A DNA stretch of 64,000 bases from Salipaludibacillus sp. LMS25 (GTDB lineage Bacteria; Bacillota; Bacilli; Bacillales; Salisediminibacteriaceae): assembly GCF_024362805.1 (NCBI RefSeq), contig NZ_CP093299.1:3318001-3382000 (forward strand). Reading direction: 5' to 3'. Position numbers and translations under genes: made by a program. A model generated the notes under the pieces. It worked only from the letters and a program-made list of their open reading frames with translations. It searched no databases and was not told where the DNA came from. Positions 36,316 to 46,409 of the stretch are shown in pieces (within the stretch, counting starts at the first letter, position 1; every line of letters begins with the position of its first letter).

Positions 36316-38822
36316 CATTAATAAACTTAGCTTATAGAATATTACGGCAGCGTATCAAATGGACCATGTTAACCATTATAGTGTTAACTATAAGTATAAC
36401 GACAATCGCTAGTGTCTTTTATGTGACACAATCCATCAAAAGTGGTTTACTAAATCATTCATATGAAACATATGGTGATTATCAAGTTGTTTTACTTGAG
36501 CAAGAGAGGTCGGAAAAGGATAAGTTAAAAGAGAAGCACCAAGATGCACAAATCGGTGAGATTGGATTAGTCGGAACTATTAGTGAAGAGGATTTAACTC
36601 TCACTGTAGGATGGATGGACGAATCTGCTTTTAATATTGGTCGTGTGAAGGTGAATGAAGGAAATAAACCAAAACAGAACGGAGAAGTCGCTGTTGAGGA
36701 CTCCTATTTAAAAACGATTGCCCCAAATTGGGCAATTGGAGAGACGCGAAACTTTTTATTTAAAGGGGAAGAAGTGACATATAAGTTAGTCGGAATCATA
36801 GATGATTATTCATCTGAAAGATCAATCCCTTTAGATGTGGAAAAAGGCATAAATGATTTTCCGAATATAATGATTAGTGAAAAAGAGGGAGAAAAATACA
36901 ATGATAGTACCACTTTAAATCTATTAATTGAATTGGAAGAAAATATCAGAAATGCCGAAGCAGAATCTTTTCAGCTCTTAGATGAATATGGGTATAATGG
37001 GTACTTTAATGAAAACCTTTATTATGTTGGGTTAATTGATTATCAAACTATAAATAAGTTAACTTGGTTGTTTCTCCTTTTTATAGTAGTCGTAAGCGGT
37101 CTAACCATTACTCAATTGTTTAATTACTTCTATAGTGATCATATGAAAAAAATAGCAATGATGCGGGCTGTAGGAGCACAACTTAAGCACATATATCTTC
37201 TATCTTTTTATCAAGTGACGTTCCTGTATCTTGTGAGCTTTATTATAGCTATACCACTTATTTTTCTTTTAAGTGTTGCGATTATGCACACTACATTTAT
37301 TGAAACCAGTTTTCTTTTTAACCTTCAAATGAGAGATTTTATTTTTCTTTTAATCATTGTAATAGGGTATTTTTTGTTGAGTTTATTCTTTTCATTAATT
37401 CCAGTTATAAGAAACAAACAACGGGCGATTTTGGCAATGCTCAAAGGGCCTAACGAAAGTAGTGTTAAAACGGTTGAAATTAGACATTATTTTTTAATTG
37501 AACAGTTGTGGCGCCAACTAGTAACTCAATGGAAAAAAAACGTGTTACCCATTCTGTGTATAAGCAGTTCTATCTTTCTATTTTTCTTTGCACTATTTTT
37601 AGCAAAAGAAACAGAAGGTATTGTTGAAAATGATAACTACTACTATTTATCTTCACAACATGGGTATACGTATCAGGATGTTGGAGGAATGACTCTCTTA
37701 CCTGAAAGCATTAATATTAATCTAGAAAAGGTCAAACAATTATCTGAGCACGAAGGCGTAGACTTTATTGATAAATCTCCTTTTACCGTTGATATTTTTC
37801 CACTGTTAACCCGAGAACAACTATCATCAAGTATTATAAGATGGCATAATGAATTTAAGGCAGAAGATGGAGATAGAAATGAAAAAGATAGAACACTGGA
37901 AAACCTTATAAACGGTTTGACTCCGATCCCGAATGTGACTGTTTTAACAGTAAACGAAGAAGAACTCAAGGGGATAACAGATTATTTCTTTCAATCACCT
38001 GTAAATTATGATGCTTTTAATGATGAAAGGAAAGGGTTATTATTCTTGCCAGATGACTTTTTAGAAGAAGAAGTCTCAGTATGGATAAATGATACGTTGT
38101 TAGTGGGGCGGGTGATAGAAAATGAACATGGAAAAATTGAGTTAAACAAGTGGCATTACACCATTGAACATGTTCATCACGGTGAATTTATATATCCTGT
38201 AAGAGAGGGGATCTTGCAAGAGAGAGCTGGTATCACGCTTGTGGTGGGTGAACGTGATGCTTATTTGAGTGACTTGTTTAATGGCTATTATGAACTTTGG
38301 GTCTATCCTAAAGAAAATATAGATTTAACGTTACAAGAGGAAATGGATAGTTTAACGAGAGAGTTAGTGGTTTCTATACCTGGTAGCCTTTATCAACCAA
38401 TAAAGGAATGGATTTTAGAAGAGAGCAAATTGCCTAATTTCTTAAAAATATTAAGCATGTTTTTATTTATTGTATCAATTATTTTTTCCTCCATAAGTAT
38501 TGCTGTCACGATGTATGGGAGGTTCATGACTAAGAAGCATGAATGGGGAGTTTTCAGAGCATTAGGAATGACTAAGAGAATGATGATGACATGCTTGGCA
38601 AGTGAGTTAGCTGTCTATCTATTGATAAGCACTACTTTAAGTATACTTCCTTGCGTTCTTGTTATTTTATTCAAAAACCATATTCATTCTACAGCTATAT
38701 ATATGTATTATCTTTGTTTCTCTATCCTTTTTGTGGTCCTTATACTCATTGTAGGTAGTTGTATCCTATTAAAATTGATTATAAATAAGCCAATTTCAGC
38801 ATTGTTAAGAATAGAGGAATAG
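36312..38822 (+). CDS. FtsX-domain ABC permease
   Basis: 836 residues: an N-terminal helix (about 17-38), a large extracellular domain to about residue 245, three helices of the first FtsX block (250-270, 300-325, 345-370; HMKKIAMMRAVGAQLKHIYL in between), then helix at about 415, a second extracellular domain of about 280 residues, and a second FtsX block (about 715-830; TKKHEWGVFRALGMTKRMMM). Large extracellular domains and a separate ATPase suggest a role in lipoprotein, peptide or antibiotic handling at the outer face of the membrane. Confidence 0.85.
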   Translation: MTLINLAYRILRQRIKWTMLTIIVLTISITTIASVFYVTQSIKSGLLNHSYETYGDYQVVLLEQERSEKDKLKEKHQDAQIGEIGLVGTISEEDLTLTVGWMDESAFNIGRVKVNEGNKPKQNGEVAVEDSYLKTIAPNWAIGETRNFLFKGEEVTYKLVGIIDDYSSERSIPLDVEKGINDFPNIMISEKEGEKYNDSTTLNLLIELEENIRNAEAESFQLLDEYGYNGYFNENLYYVGLIDYQTINKLTWLFLLFIVVVSGLTITQLFNYFYSDHMKKIAMMRAVGAQLKHIYLLSFYQVTFLYLVSFIIAIPLIFLLSVAIMHTTFIETSFLFNLQMRDFIFLLIIVIGYFLLSLFFSLIPVIRNKQRAILAMLKGPNESSVKTVEIRHYFLIEQLWRQLVTQWKKNVLPILCISSSIFLFFFALFLAKETEGIVENDNYYYLSSQHGYTYQDVGGMTLLPESININLEKVKQLSEHEGVDFIDKSPFTVDIFPLLTREQLSSSIIRWHNEFKAEDGDRNEKDRTLENLINGLTPIPNVTVLTVNEEELKGITDYFFQSPVNYDAFNDERKGLLFLPDDFLEEEVSVWINDTLLVGRVIENEHGKIELNKWHYTIEHVHHGEFIYPVREGILQERAGITLVVGERDAYLSDLFNGYYELWVYPKENIDLTLQEEMDSLTRELVVSIPGSLYQPIKEWILEESKLPNFLKILSMFLFIVSIIFSSISIAVTMYGRFMTKKHEWGVFRALGMTKRMMMTCLASELAVYLLISTTLSILPCVLVILFKNHIHSTAIYMYYLCFSILFVVLILIVGSCILLKLIINKPISALLRIEE

Positions 38823-38927
38823 GTAAGGTTGAATCAATGTCTAAATGGGAAGTGAGGACTTTACTTCTCAACGAGTTATTATAAAAGCTTAATAGTGGCT
38901 GTGTAAGAATATGTTGGATTATAAGTG

Positions 38928-38961
38928 AGGGCTCCCATCGTAAAAATTATGAGAGAGCCCT
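38928..38961. terminator. hairpin between convergent ABC genes
   Basis: AGGGCTC and GAGCCCT form a 7-bp stem with a 20-nt loop that can pair further; short T-rich tails occur on both sides. Weak candidate for a shared terminator. Confidence 0.4.
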
Positions 38962-39034
38962 GTTAAATTTGAATACTAATTTTCCAATATGATAGAAATA
39001 GAAAGAAGTAAAGGCGTCGCTTTATATTATTTTC

Positions 39035-40771
39035 CTATGTCAATTGCTGTTCAGCAAATTCTCGGTATAGCTCATGAGATTGGGTGAGTTCTTGGTGAGT
39101 GCCCATACCTGTGATCTGGCCTTTTTCAATAAAAATGATCTTATCTGCGTTTACAATGGTAGATAAACGGTGGGCAATAATAAAGGTCGTTCGTCCCTTC
39201 ATGAGTCGTAATAACGCTTGTTGGACGATGCCCTCAGATTGACTGTCTAAGCTTGCAGTTGCTTCATCCATCATTAATATTTTCGGGTCTCTTAGAAAAG
39301 CCCGTGCGATCGCAATACGTTGTCGTTGACCGCCAGAAAGCATGACGCCCCGCTCTCCAACATCAGTGTCAAGTCCTTTAGGAAATTCACTAATAAACTG
39401 GTCTGCATAGGCCATCTTCGCTACTTCCCAAAGCCGATCATCGCCAAATTCTTCGTGTTCATCCATACCGTAACATAAATTTTCCCGTATCGTTCCGACC
39501 ATCATAGGGCTGTCTTGTGATACATATCCAAGCTGTTTTCTCCACGAGGCCATCGAAAGCGCCTTAATGGATGTATCTCCAATTAGAATGTCGCCTGAAG
39601 TGGGTTCATAAAAGCGTTCGAGCAAGCCGAACATCGTTGTTTTTCCACCGCCACTTGGGCCAGCAAATGCGACCATTGTTCCTGGTTGTACATGAAAGGA
39701 TAAATCTTTTAGAACAGGTTCCTTTTCATCGTAGGCAAACGAGACATTCTCTACATAGACGGGTTTGTTGGAAATAGCCATGTCTATTCCATCTTGTCCC
39801 ACTTCAAGATCCACATTCAATATGTCAATAATCCGTTCCGTAGCCCCCTTTGCTTTTTGAAGCTGTGTGAAAAACATGGTAAAAGACGTAAGAGGGAAGA
39901 TAATTTGAAATAAGTACAGCAAAAATGCTACGAGTGACCCAGTTGTCATCGTGCCTTCTGCCACTCGGATACCACCGTAACCAATAATAATGACGATAAT
40001 AACCATGACGACGAGATACATGAGGGGCGCAATGAGAGCAAAAATACGTCCTTCTCTTAATCCATAAGAAAAAAGCTTGTTAATGCCGGCAAACCCTTTA
40101 TTTTCTTCGATTTTTTCAGCATTAGATGCCTTCATCAATCGAATTTCGCTTAAAGTTTGCTGTACATTCCCAGTAAAAGCAGCTGTTTCGTCCTGTAGCC
40201 CCCGAGAGATTTTAGACATTTTACTTCCAAGTGGGACCATCACCATAACGGTAATTGGAACTGCAATCAACATGAGTAACGTCATTTTCCAATCCATAAC
40301 AAATAAGATCGTGACTGCACCGATAATGGTAATAATACCGCTAATAAACTGAGGGAAATGCTGAGATATTAAATCTTTAACAATGCCGGTATCATTGACG
40401 ACACGACTGACTGTTTCACCGCTCGTATGTTTATCAAAATAGCTAACTGGTAAGCGAATGAGTTTAGATAACATTCTTTCCCGTAAACGGGCTACAATTT
40501 TTTGGCCGACATAAACAAGTGCATACATAGAAATACCATCAAGAACCGCTTGTATAATAAAGACAGCTAAAATAGTGACGATAAGCACTGTATTTATTGA
40601 TTCCATGGAAAAGCCATCTACCATCTCTCTTGTGAGAAGGGGAATGGTTAGTCCCACTAAAGTGGTGATGAGACTTCCTACAAGTCCAATGGCAAGAGCA
40701 AGCTTTGGGATGTTACTAGATAAAATAAGTGAGAGGAAAGACTTAAAATTAGAACGAGTTTCATTTTTCAT
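39035..40771 (-). CDS. bmrA: multidrug ABC exporter, BmrA homologue
   Basis: 578 residues, a half-transporter with six transmembrane helices (to about residue 320) fused to an ATPase domain. TRNF-like coupling regions, the run RLPVSYFDKHTSGETVSRV and the C-terminal EKGQITGMGTHQELTQSHEL with YREFAEQQL match B. subtilis BmrA (YvcC) closely. Walker A is AFAGPSGGGKTTMF, signature LSGGQRQRIAIARA, Walker B ILMMDEATASLDS, H-loop FIIAHRLST. It exports hydrophobic drugs as a homodimer. AAAGGAG precedes the ATG. Orthology to BmrA is strong by remembered sequence. Confidence 0.87.
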   Translation of the reverse strand: MKNETRSNFKSFLSLILSSNIPKLALAIGLVGSLITTLVGLTIPLLTREMVDGFSMESINTVLIVTILAVFIIQAVLDGISMYALVYVGQKIVARLRERMLSKLIRLPVSYFDKHTSGETVSRVVNDTGIVKDLISQHFPQFISGIITIIGAVTILFVMDWKMTLLMLIAVPITVMVMVPLGSKMSKISRGLQDETAAFTGNVQQTLSEIRLMKASNAEKIEENKGFAGINKLFSYGLREGRIFALIAPLMYLVVMVIIVIIIGYGGIRVAEGTMTTGSLVAFLLYLFQIIFPLTSFTMFFTQLQKAKGATERIIDILNVDLEVGQDGIDMAISNKPVYVENVSFAYDEKEPVLKDLSFHVQPGTMVAFAGPSGGGKTTMFGLLERFYEPTSGDILIGDTSIKALSMASWRKQLGYVSQDSPMMVGTIRENLCYGMDEHEEFGDDRLWEVAKMAYADQFISEFPKGLDTDVGERGVMLSGGQRQRIAIARAFLRDPKILMMDEATASLDSQSEGIVQQALLRLMKGRTTFIIAHRLSTIVNADKIIFIEKGQITGMGTHQELTQSHELYREFAEQQLT

Positions 40772-40869
40772 GAGATATCTCCTTTAGACAATATTGCAAG
40801 TTTAAAAGTTTAGTAACTAAATGATATGCGACTTTTTTGTGAAAATGAAGCTAAGGACAGTGTATTCTC

Positions 40870-41010
40870 TATACAAATATTGAAGAAAATTTAAAAGAAG
40901 ATGACAAGGCAATCAAACTAGCAAGGAAGGTATACCCTTACATAGTTTAACTTAAAGGAAAAGGAAATGCTATTGAATTACAATCACATATGAAAAAGTG
41001 GGGGCAATAA
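40870..41010 (+). pseudogene. coding remnant with an internal stop
   Basis: The frame reads YTNIEENLKEDDKAIKLARK, VYPYIV, stop, LKGKGNAIELQSHMKKWGQ, stop. It looks like a decayed protein tail; the family is not recognised. It lies in the 40772-41382 gap directly before an A element. Confidence 0.4.
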
Positions 41011-41026
41011 CGAGCGAAAAGGTCAC

Positions 41027-41239
41027 TTTATCACAGATAACCGTCCGTAAAACTTCCGCCACAAAATAGAGAGGAGAGCTAACTGTATTTATGGGGGAGG
41101 TCACGGACGCTAATGTCCTGATTGAAGGTTTGTTTTATCCCACTCTTAAGGGGCAGTAAAACCCCCACTTCAAAACTTAAGAAACGAACAATCAGTGGGG
41201 GATGAAGGAAAACTCCCTCTGATTGAAGCTTAGCTTTAT
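41027..41239 (+). repeat. head-to-tail A9-B4 repeat pair
   Basis: An A element (TTTATCACAGATAACCGTCC to GGTTTGTTTTAT, right hairpin deleted) joins a B element (TTTATCCCACTCTTAAGGGG) through a shared TTTAT. The B copy lacks the right arm of its left hairpin but ends normally at AAGCTTAGCTTTAT. Confidence 0.88.
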
Positions 41240-41382
41240 GTCACTGTTTAACAGCACTTATATGTAAGCGTTTTCTTTATGACGCTTGCGTGTCAATGTG
41301 GCAGGGAATATTTACATATTTATCAAATAGGAGTATGGTGTTTGTGAAGGACTACACATAGTGAGGAAGAGGAGAGAGTGTC

Positions 41383-42945
41383 ATGGAAGGAATTATGGAA
41401 CAAGTAGGTATTTTACAAGAACAAGTTAGTAGTTTACAAATGTTAAATCATTTTTTACTGACGTTGTTTATGTTAGTACCTATGATACTTATTTCACGGA
41501 CAGTAGTAGCAGGTACACGCTACTCACCAATCTTACTTATCGTCATATTTGGGTTAGCAATGGGATTTATTTTAGAGTCAAGTGGTGTTGCCACACCTGG
41601 TTTAGGAGAGTTTCCTGTCATTGAGTTTTTATCAAAGACAACGAATATCGCATTAATCGTGACGTTTTTCGTTGGAGGACAAGAAATACGGAAAATATTT
41701 GGGGATAAGGAGTTGTCAAATGCAGAATTGCTTATTCCATCTGAAGAGGAAGTGGTTTTAGGGACAACACGGACCCAATTAGTATTTATTATCCGTTCCT
41801 TTTTCTTATTACTAGGTATAGAAGCAGTATCACGGCTCATTTTAGGGTTGAATTCATCGCCTCTTGGAGATTATTATGCGATTCTCGCTTATCTCGGGCT
41901 CGTAGGGGCAATCATTTTAATTGATAATAAGGCGACATACACTGATAAGCGGATGTATATTAAAAAAGGTGCGTTAGAAATAGCGGTCATAATAGGGGTG
42001 TCATTAATCACCTATTATTTATCATCGGCTATTCAAGATTTAGTTGCCTTACCGCAAATATTTTTTGCGATGATAATAGCCACAGCTATCGGCGCTCTTT
42101 TTTATAGTTACAGCTTTGGACCGACAATTAAAGCACTGCTTTTCGCAGGAATTCCTGTTGTTTTGGCAGGGAATTTTATGGTTGGTGGTTCACGAATTAT
42201 GGAAGCATTCGCCATGGAAGATGCTAACGCTGTTCTTGGGTATGGTTTCTTCGGTCAAATTTTCTGGATGTTTGGTGGTATTGCATTACTTATATATGTT
42301 GCGGGAACTGCCAATGTGCGGAATTTGGCCCCAGGTATGGCAGGTGCGCTCTCACATACAGGACTGACAGGAGCTTGTACAGCAGGGGATTTAGGTGCGA
42401 AAGCGGCGAATCGAGCACCAATGCTCGTAAATATCCCTTTTGCTATGCACATATTTGTGTTTTCTATATTAGCGATGAGCTCAGATCGGGGCGCCCTTCT
42501 CATGATACCATCTATTATATTAATGATTTTAGGCGTTGTGTTGCTCGTGATGGGACTAAAAAACTTAAAACGCTGCAATGGGATGAATGACCGTGAGGAG
42601 GTAAAGGGGCTCTTACAATTTGGTTTTGGTTGGCAGTTAATTGCCATATTTGGCGGTCTCATAGCATTGAGCTTTAGTTCTATGTCGTTAGAATTCAGTG
42701 CAATGGCAAAAGCGTCAGCTATATCTCATTTTGGCTTGTTTGCCGCTATTCAAGAAGGCATGTTTGGTCCGGAAGCAGCAGGTTTAGTTACCTTTACCTT
42801 CTCCATGACATTTTTGATACATCCATTTGTCTTTTATATGTTTGGTAAAGCGATGGAGAATGACGGCAATATGCCGAAACTACCAGTGTATATTTTAACG
42901 GTTGTAGGACTGATGGGACTAATTATATCCATCATATTTCTTTAA
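41383..42945 (+). CDS. polytopic membrane protein, transporter-like, unknown function
   Basis: 520 residues with about 13 transmembrane segments. Small-residue-rich runs such as GALSHTGLTGACTAGDLGAK and FVGGQEIRKIFGDKEL look functional, as in secondary transporters, but I recognise no family. Glycine/alanine-rich loops placed symmetrically near residues 270 and 325 might be re-entrant elements. AGAGGAGAG stands before the ATG. It is monocistronic behind a repeat pair; a transport role is inferred only from topology. Confidence 0.6.
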   Translation: MEGIMEQVGILQEQVSSLQMLNHFLLTLFMLVPMILISRTVVAGTRYSPILLIVIFGLAMGFILESSGVATPGLGEFPVIEFLSKTTNIALIVTFFVGGQEIRKIFGDKELSNAELLIPSEEEVVLGTTRTQLVFIIRSFFLLLGIEAVSRLILGLNSSPLGDYYAILAYLGLVGAIILIDNKATYTDKRMYIKKGALEIAVIIGVSLITYYLSSAIQDLVALPQIFFAMIIATAIGALFYSYSFGPTIKALLFAGIPVVLAGNFMVGGSRIMEAFAMEDANAVLGYGFFGQIFWMFGGIALLIYVAGTANVRNLAPGMAGALSHTGLTGACTAGDLGAKAANRAPMLVNIPFAMHIFVFSILAMSSDRGALLMIPSIILMILGVVLLVMGLKNLKRCNGMNDREEVKGLLQFGFGWQLIAIFGGLIALSFSSMSLEFSAMAKASAISHFGLFAAIQEGMFGPEAAGLVTFTFSMTFLIHPFVFYMFGKAMENDGNMPKLPVYILTVVGLMGLIISIIFL

Positions 42946-43329
42946 TTAAAAACAAACGTTATGACTCTCAAAGCTAGGCTGTGTCACATAGGAGTAAAAA
43001 ATAGAAGGTGCCATAATAAAGAAATCCTTTTTTGGGATGTCGATAGCATGCTCGTTGATGATACCGGTGTGATTCCAAAGTTAGCAGAGCTGACCGTTTA
43101 GAAGGCTTTGTACAGGACGTTCAAAAGTTAAGCTATTTACTAACATAATAGTTATAGGATTTGATGGTATAAATGGGTGCGGCGTTCTGGCGCGTTATCT
43201 ATCTGATACGGAGTACTAGTAATATATGTTAGTATTCTAAAGCTGAAAGCAAAACCATCGTCCTTTTTTCCTTTAAAGCTTAGGGGATGGCATTAAATAT
43301 TGAGTGATAACTATAAAACGATTTAATAC

Positions 43330-43355
43330 AGGGCCTTCTATTTAAGGCTCTTTTT
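43330..43355 (+). terminator. intrinsic terminator (in gap 42946-43614)
   Basis: AGGGCCTT/AAGGCTCT stem, loop CTATTT, T5 tail. The same gap contains a short A-type fragment, TTTATCACAGATAACCGTCC at 43396-43435, and no supported ORF. Confidence 0.75.
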
Positions 43356-43395
43356 CTATTCAGCGTGCTGATGCCCCACGGTCACCTTTCTGTCA

Positions 43396-43435
43396 TTTAT
43401 CACAGATAACCGTCCGAAAAACATATCCGTAGGAA
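43396..43435 (+). repeat. A-type fragment, copy A10 (left end only)
   Basis: TTTATCACAGATAACCGTCC and GAAAAACATATCCGTAGG; the rest of the element is gone. Confidence 0.65.
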
Positions 43436-43614
43436 TAAATCCCGACTTTCTGGGATGTTTTTTTGATTATTCACTTTTTATAATGGTGTGGATAATGAAA
43501 AAATAATTGATTTTGCCAGGGCATTACGGATGTGGAACTGTTTCAAAGTCACAGGGCAGTGAGGAAAGAGCGATTACCAATACGTGATCTGTGCGAGAAA
43601 GGTGGCGTTACCAA

Positions 43615-44802
43615 ATGTTTTTGAAACCAAAGTTGGTACCGACAAAAGTAAATGAACGGATAGTGGAATTAGATGTGTTAAGGGGAATTGCTCTATTCGG
43701 GATCCTAGTCGTCAACATGAAGTATTTTTCAACGCCTGCTCTGTACTTGGAAATGCAGGGGATTACCTGGTGGGATGATCCCCTTAACAGGCTTGTTGAC
43801 ATATTAGTCCAGCTGTTTTTTGAATTTAAGTTTATCAGTATTTTTTCTTTTTTATTTGGAACGGGATTTGCCCTTTTTCTTTCTCAGTTAAAACAGAAAG
43901 CTGTAATTATCGGGCCGTTTGTTAGGAGGAGGCTTACATTTTTGTTGTTGGTCGGCTTCAGTCATCTTTTCTTTATATGGTATGGCGATATTTTAACGGT
44001 CTACGCTTTATTAGGTTTCCTCTTGCCGCTGTTCATAAAAAAACAGCAGAAGGCCATCTTAATATTGGCATTTTCTTTTCTGTTATTTCCTGTTTTTCTT
44101 TTTTGTATTGCTCTGTTTACCGGGATAGGAAACAGCGAACGATTGCAAATTTTGATGGCCGAAATGTCGAATCAGGCGGTTTTCGCCTATTCCGAAGGTG
44201 TCATGACTGACATTTTTGTTCAGAGAATGATAGATATAGCAGTCATTTATCAAGGCCACCTTTTTATCATGCCGATGGTTTTCGGTATGTTTCTGCTTGG
44301 TGTTTATGCATGGGAGAGCGGAATGATTAAGAAGGCCAGAGAATACCCCCTTTTTATGAAGCGAATTCGGAACAGCAGTGTTCTCATCGGATTGCCTTTT
44401 ATCCTGATTTCTGCTTGGACCGGTGCAAGAATAGAATCCGTCAGCTCGCCACATTACATTATTCACTATGCTGGACACGTAATCAGCGGCCCAGCCTTCG
44501 CTATTTTTTATATATCTAGTCTTTTTCTATTTATGCAAAAAGACCGTTGGCGAGAAAAACTTTTATTTTTTCAGCCGGTCGGACGAATGGCGTTTACAAA
44601 TTATCTGCTCCAATCATTTATTTGTACTACGCTTTTTTACAGCTACGGTCTTGGTTTATTCGGAAAGGTGGACAAGGCGGCCGGATTATTACTGGCGTCA
44701 GTCATTTTCGTATTTCAGCTCATCGTCAGTCATTATTGGTTAAGGAAAAAGAAGATGGGGCCGGTAGAAGCTATTTGGAGAAGTTTTACGTATAAAGTGT
44801 GA
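43615..44802 (+). CDS. DUF418 family membrane protein
   Basis: 395 residues with about ten hydrophobic segments. The N-terminal RIVELDVLRGIALFGILVVN and IFSFLFGTGFALFLSQL are the signature of DUF418/YeiB proteins, as are LFFIWYGDILTVYALLGFLL and, at the C-terminus, GRMAFTNYLLQSFICTTLFY. The family is related to acyltransferase-3 type membrane proteins and has no settled function. The frame is open from a GTG at 43591, but the ATG at 43615 has AAGGTGG 9 nt upstream. Confidence 0.82.
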   Translation: MFLKPKLVPTKVNERIVELDVLRGIALFGILVVNMKYFSTPALYLEMQGITWWDDPLNRLVDILVQLFFEFKFISIFSFLFGTGFALFLSQLKQKAVIIGPFVRRRLTFLLLVGFSHLFFIWYGDILTVYALLGFLLPLFIKKQQKAILILAFSFLLFPVFLFCIALFTGIGNSERLQILMAEMSNQAVFAYSEGVMTDIFVQRMIDIAVIYQGHLFIMPMVFGMFLLGVYAWESGMIKKAREYPLFMKRIRNSSVLIGLPFILISAWTGARIESVSSPHYIIHYAGHVISGPAFAIFYISSLFLFMQKDRWREKLLFFQPVGRMAFTNYLLQSFICTTLFYSYGLGLFGKVDKAAGLLLASVIFVFQLIVSHYWLRKKKMGPVEAIWRSFTYKV

Positions 44803-45108
44803 AAAAGCATGTGTGCTGATTATCAAAATTAGAGACATCCATGCTTGGCTTGATATGTCTCATAGTGTGTCAAAATAACTAGTTCAGAACGGAAGTCTAT
44901 GGGAGGCTGCTTTTAAGTCATTGTCGTTGAAAAGGGACAAGCGATAAGTTTTTGAATACTGGGCATTCAGATGTCTTCGAAGAGCCATTTAAATAGCATA
45001 TAAGCAATCAAAGTGGGGAAAATTTGATGACGTTTTCTGTCGTGCCCCTTTCAGCAAGAAGAAAGGAAAGACAGTCATCTAAACCAACGTCTAACTCTAT
45101 AACGATAA

Positions 45109-45246
45109 TTTATCACAGATAACCGTCCGAAAAACTTCCGTCTGAAAATAGAGAGGAGAGGTAACGGACGCTCATGTCCTGATTCACTCAACTACCAATC
45201 AGTGCGAGAAGAACGAAAACTCCCACTGATTGAAGCTTAGCTTTAT
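45109..45246 (+). repeat. A-type dispersed repeat, copy A11 (in gap 44803-45291)
   Basis: TTTATCACAGATAACCGTCC, shortened left hairpin, linker GATTCACTCAACTACC, right hairpin with one mismatch (CAATCAGTGCGAG), end AAGCTTAGCTTTAT. It ends 46 bp before the next gene. The left part of the gap has only a weak GAGACAT/ATGTCTC hairpin near 44832. Confidence 0.85.
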
Positions 45247-45291
45247 GTTAAAGTAGTTGTATCTGATCTTTTCTAGCAAAGGGGTTACGAA

Positions 45292-45492
45292 ATGACTCAT
45301 TTTCCTTTAATTTTGTTAAGCGCCATTATTTGTGTAGGGGCATTAGTTGCTACATTTATGATCGGTATGAAACCAGAAGATAAAAACTATCGCAAGCATA
45401 CAAAAAAGCGTATGTATATCCTATCCGGTATTTATGTGGTGACATTTGTTCCAGCACTTGTTTTCACGATCATTTATTTCTTTATGCGGTGA
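45292..45492 (+). CDS. two-segment small membrane protein
   Basis: 66 residues with helices at about 5-25 and 44-64 and a basic charged loop KPEDKNYRKHTKKR between them. AAAGGGG precedes the ATG. No family recognised; small proteins of this build are common in Bacillus. Confidence 0.6.
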   Translation: MTHFPLILLSAIICVGALVATFMIGMKPEDKNYRKHTKKRMYILSGIYVVTFVPALVFTIIYFFMR

Positions 45493-45611
45493 CGGTTTTT
45501 ACGTGAAACAACTGAGAATGTGATTGTGTAAAACATTAGATTTCTGTTAATAATTTTCTTTTGTGGAGGTTTGTATAGCTGACATTATTAGAAAGTATGT
45601 CTCACAACATA

Positions 45612-46073
45612 TTAGAGTGTTAGTTTTAAACCTTCGTGTGTAGCTTTAAAGCCTAGTTTCTCATAAAAACGCAGAGCATCAGGGCGTTGTTTATCCGTTG
45701 TCAATTGAATTAAATGGCATTGCCTTTCTTCTGCGCGTTTTATTGCCCATCGAATAAGTTCTGACCCTACCCCTTGACTCCGAGTGGAAGCGGCAGTCCT
45801 AACCCCTTCAATAGTGGCTCGCCATCCACCTTGATGCGTTATATACGGCGTAAAGGTGATTTGCATAACTCCGATAATGGCATTTTCTATGCAAGCTATT
45901 ATTAATTCATTATTTGGATCAGCTGTAATAGCGTGAAATGCTTTAAGGTAACTTTCGGGAAGTGGGTGCTCGTTTCGCTCTCTTTGTTTACCTAATACAT
46001 CATCTGAAAGCATGTCCACAATTCTAGGCAAATCTTGTTCGATGGCAGTTCGAAACGTCATATTTTTGGTCAC
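45612..46073 (-). CDS. GNAT family N-acetyltransferase
   Basis: 153 residues. EGVRTAASTRSQGVGSELIRWA (about residues 88-109) is motif A, with the R-S-Q-G-V-G loop, and QRPDALRFYEKLGFKATHEG is the C-terminal acetyltransferase signature. The start is a GTG with AGGAGG upstream. It resembles amino-group acetyltransferases of the PhnO/YhhY build; substrate unknown. Confidence 0.85.
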   Translation of the reverse strand: MTKNMTFRTAIEQDLPRIVDMLSDDVLGKQRERNEHPLPESYLKAFHAITADPNNELIIACIENAIIGVMQITFTPYITHQGGWRATIEGVRTAASTRSQGVGSELIRWAIKRAEERQCHLIQLTTDKQRPDALRFYEKLGFKATHEGLKLTL

Positions 46074-46173
46074 TGCAAAACCTCCTTCATAGTCTGTTTA
46101 TCTAATAAATTGAGTTGAATTCAAGAGAACATGACTTCTTTTGTTAAGCACTTGCTGTTTTTTTTGACATAGC

Positions 46174-46187
46174 ATCTTATATAAGAT
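46174..46187. promoter_or_regulatory. perfect 14-bp palindrome (in gap 46074-46409)
   Basis: ATCTTATATAAGAT, preceded by TTTGACATAGC. It could be an operator, but no regulator can be assigned. The rest of the gap shows nothing. Confidence 0.3.
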
Positions 46188-46409
46188 TTATTCAACACAC
46201 CAGTTTAAAATAATCTTTATGGTCTTTTTGAGTATCCCTCTTCTAGCCATCCCTCCTAGGAAAGCTCCTAAAAATGATTGAGAAACGATTACTTATCTTC
46301 TGTTTATAGAGAGCAGACTGGAAGAAGGACTGTTTAATATAAATGGTCATACCTGATTATGTGGTGGAAGAGTAAGACTTTGTTTTTATACAGTTATGGG
46401 CTATGTTCA

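Noticed and set aside
42960..43100. Short frame DVDSMLVDDTGVIPKLAELT before a stop
   Set aside because: About 20 codons without start, ribosome binding site or known pattern; not enough to list as a gene remnant.
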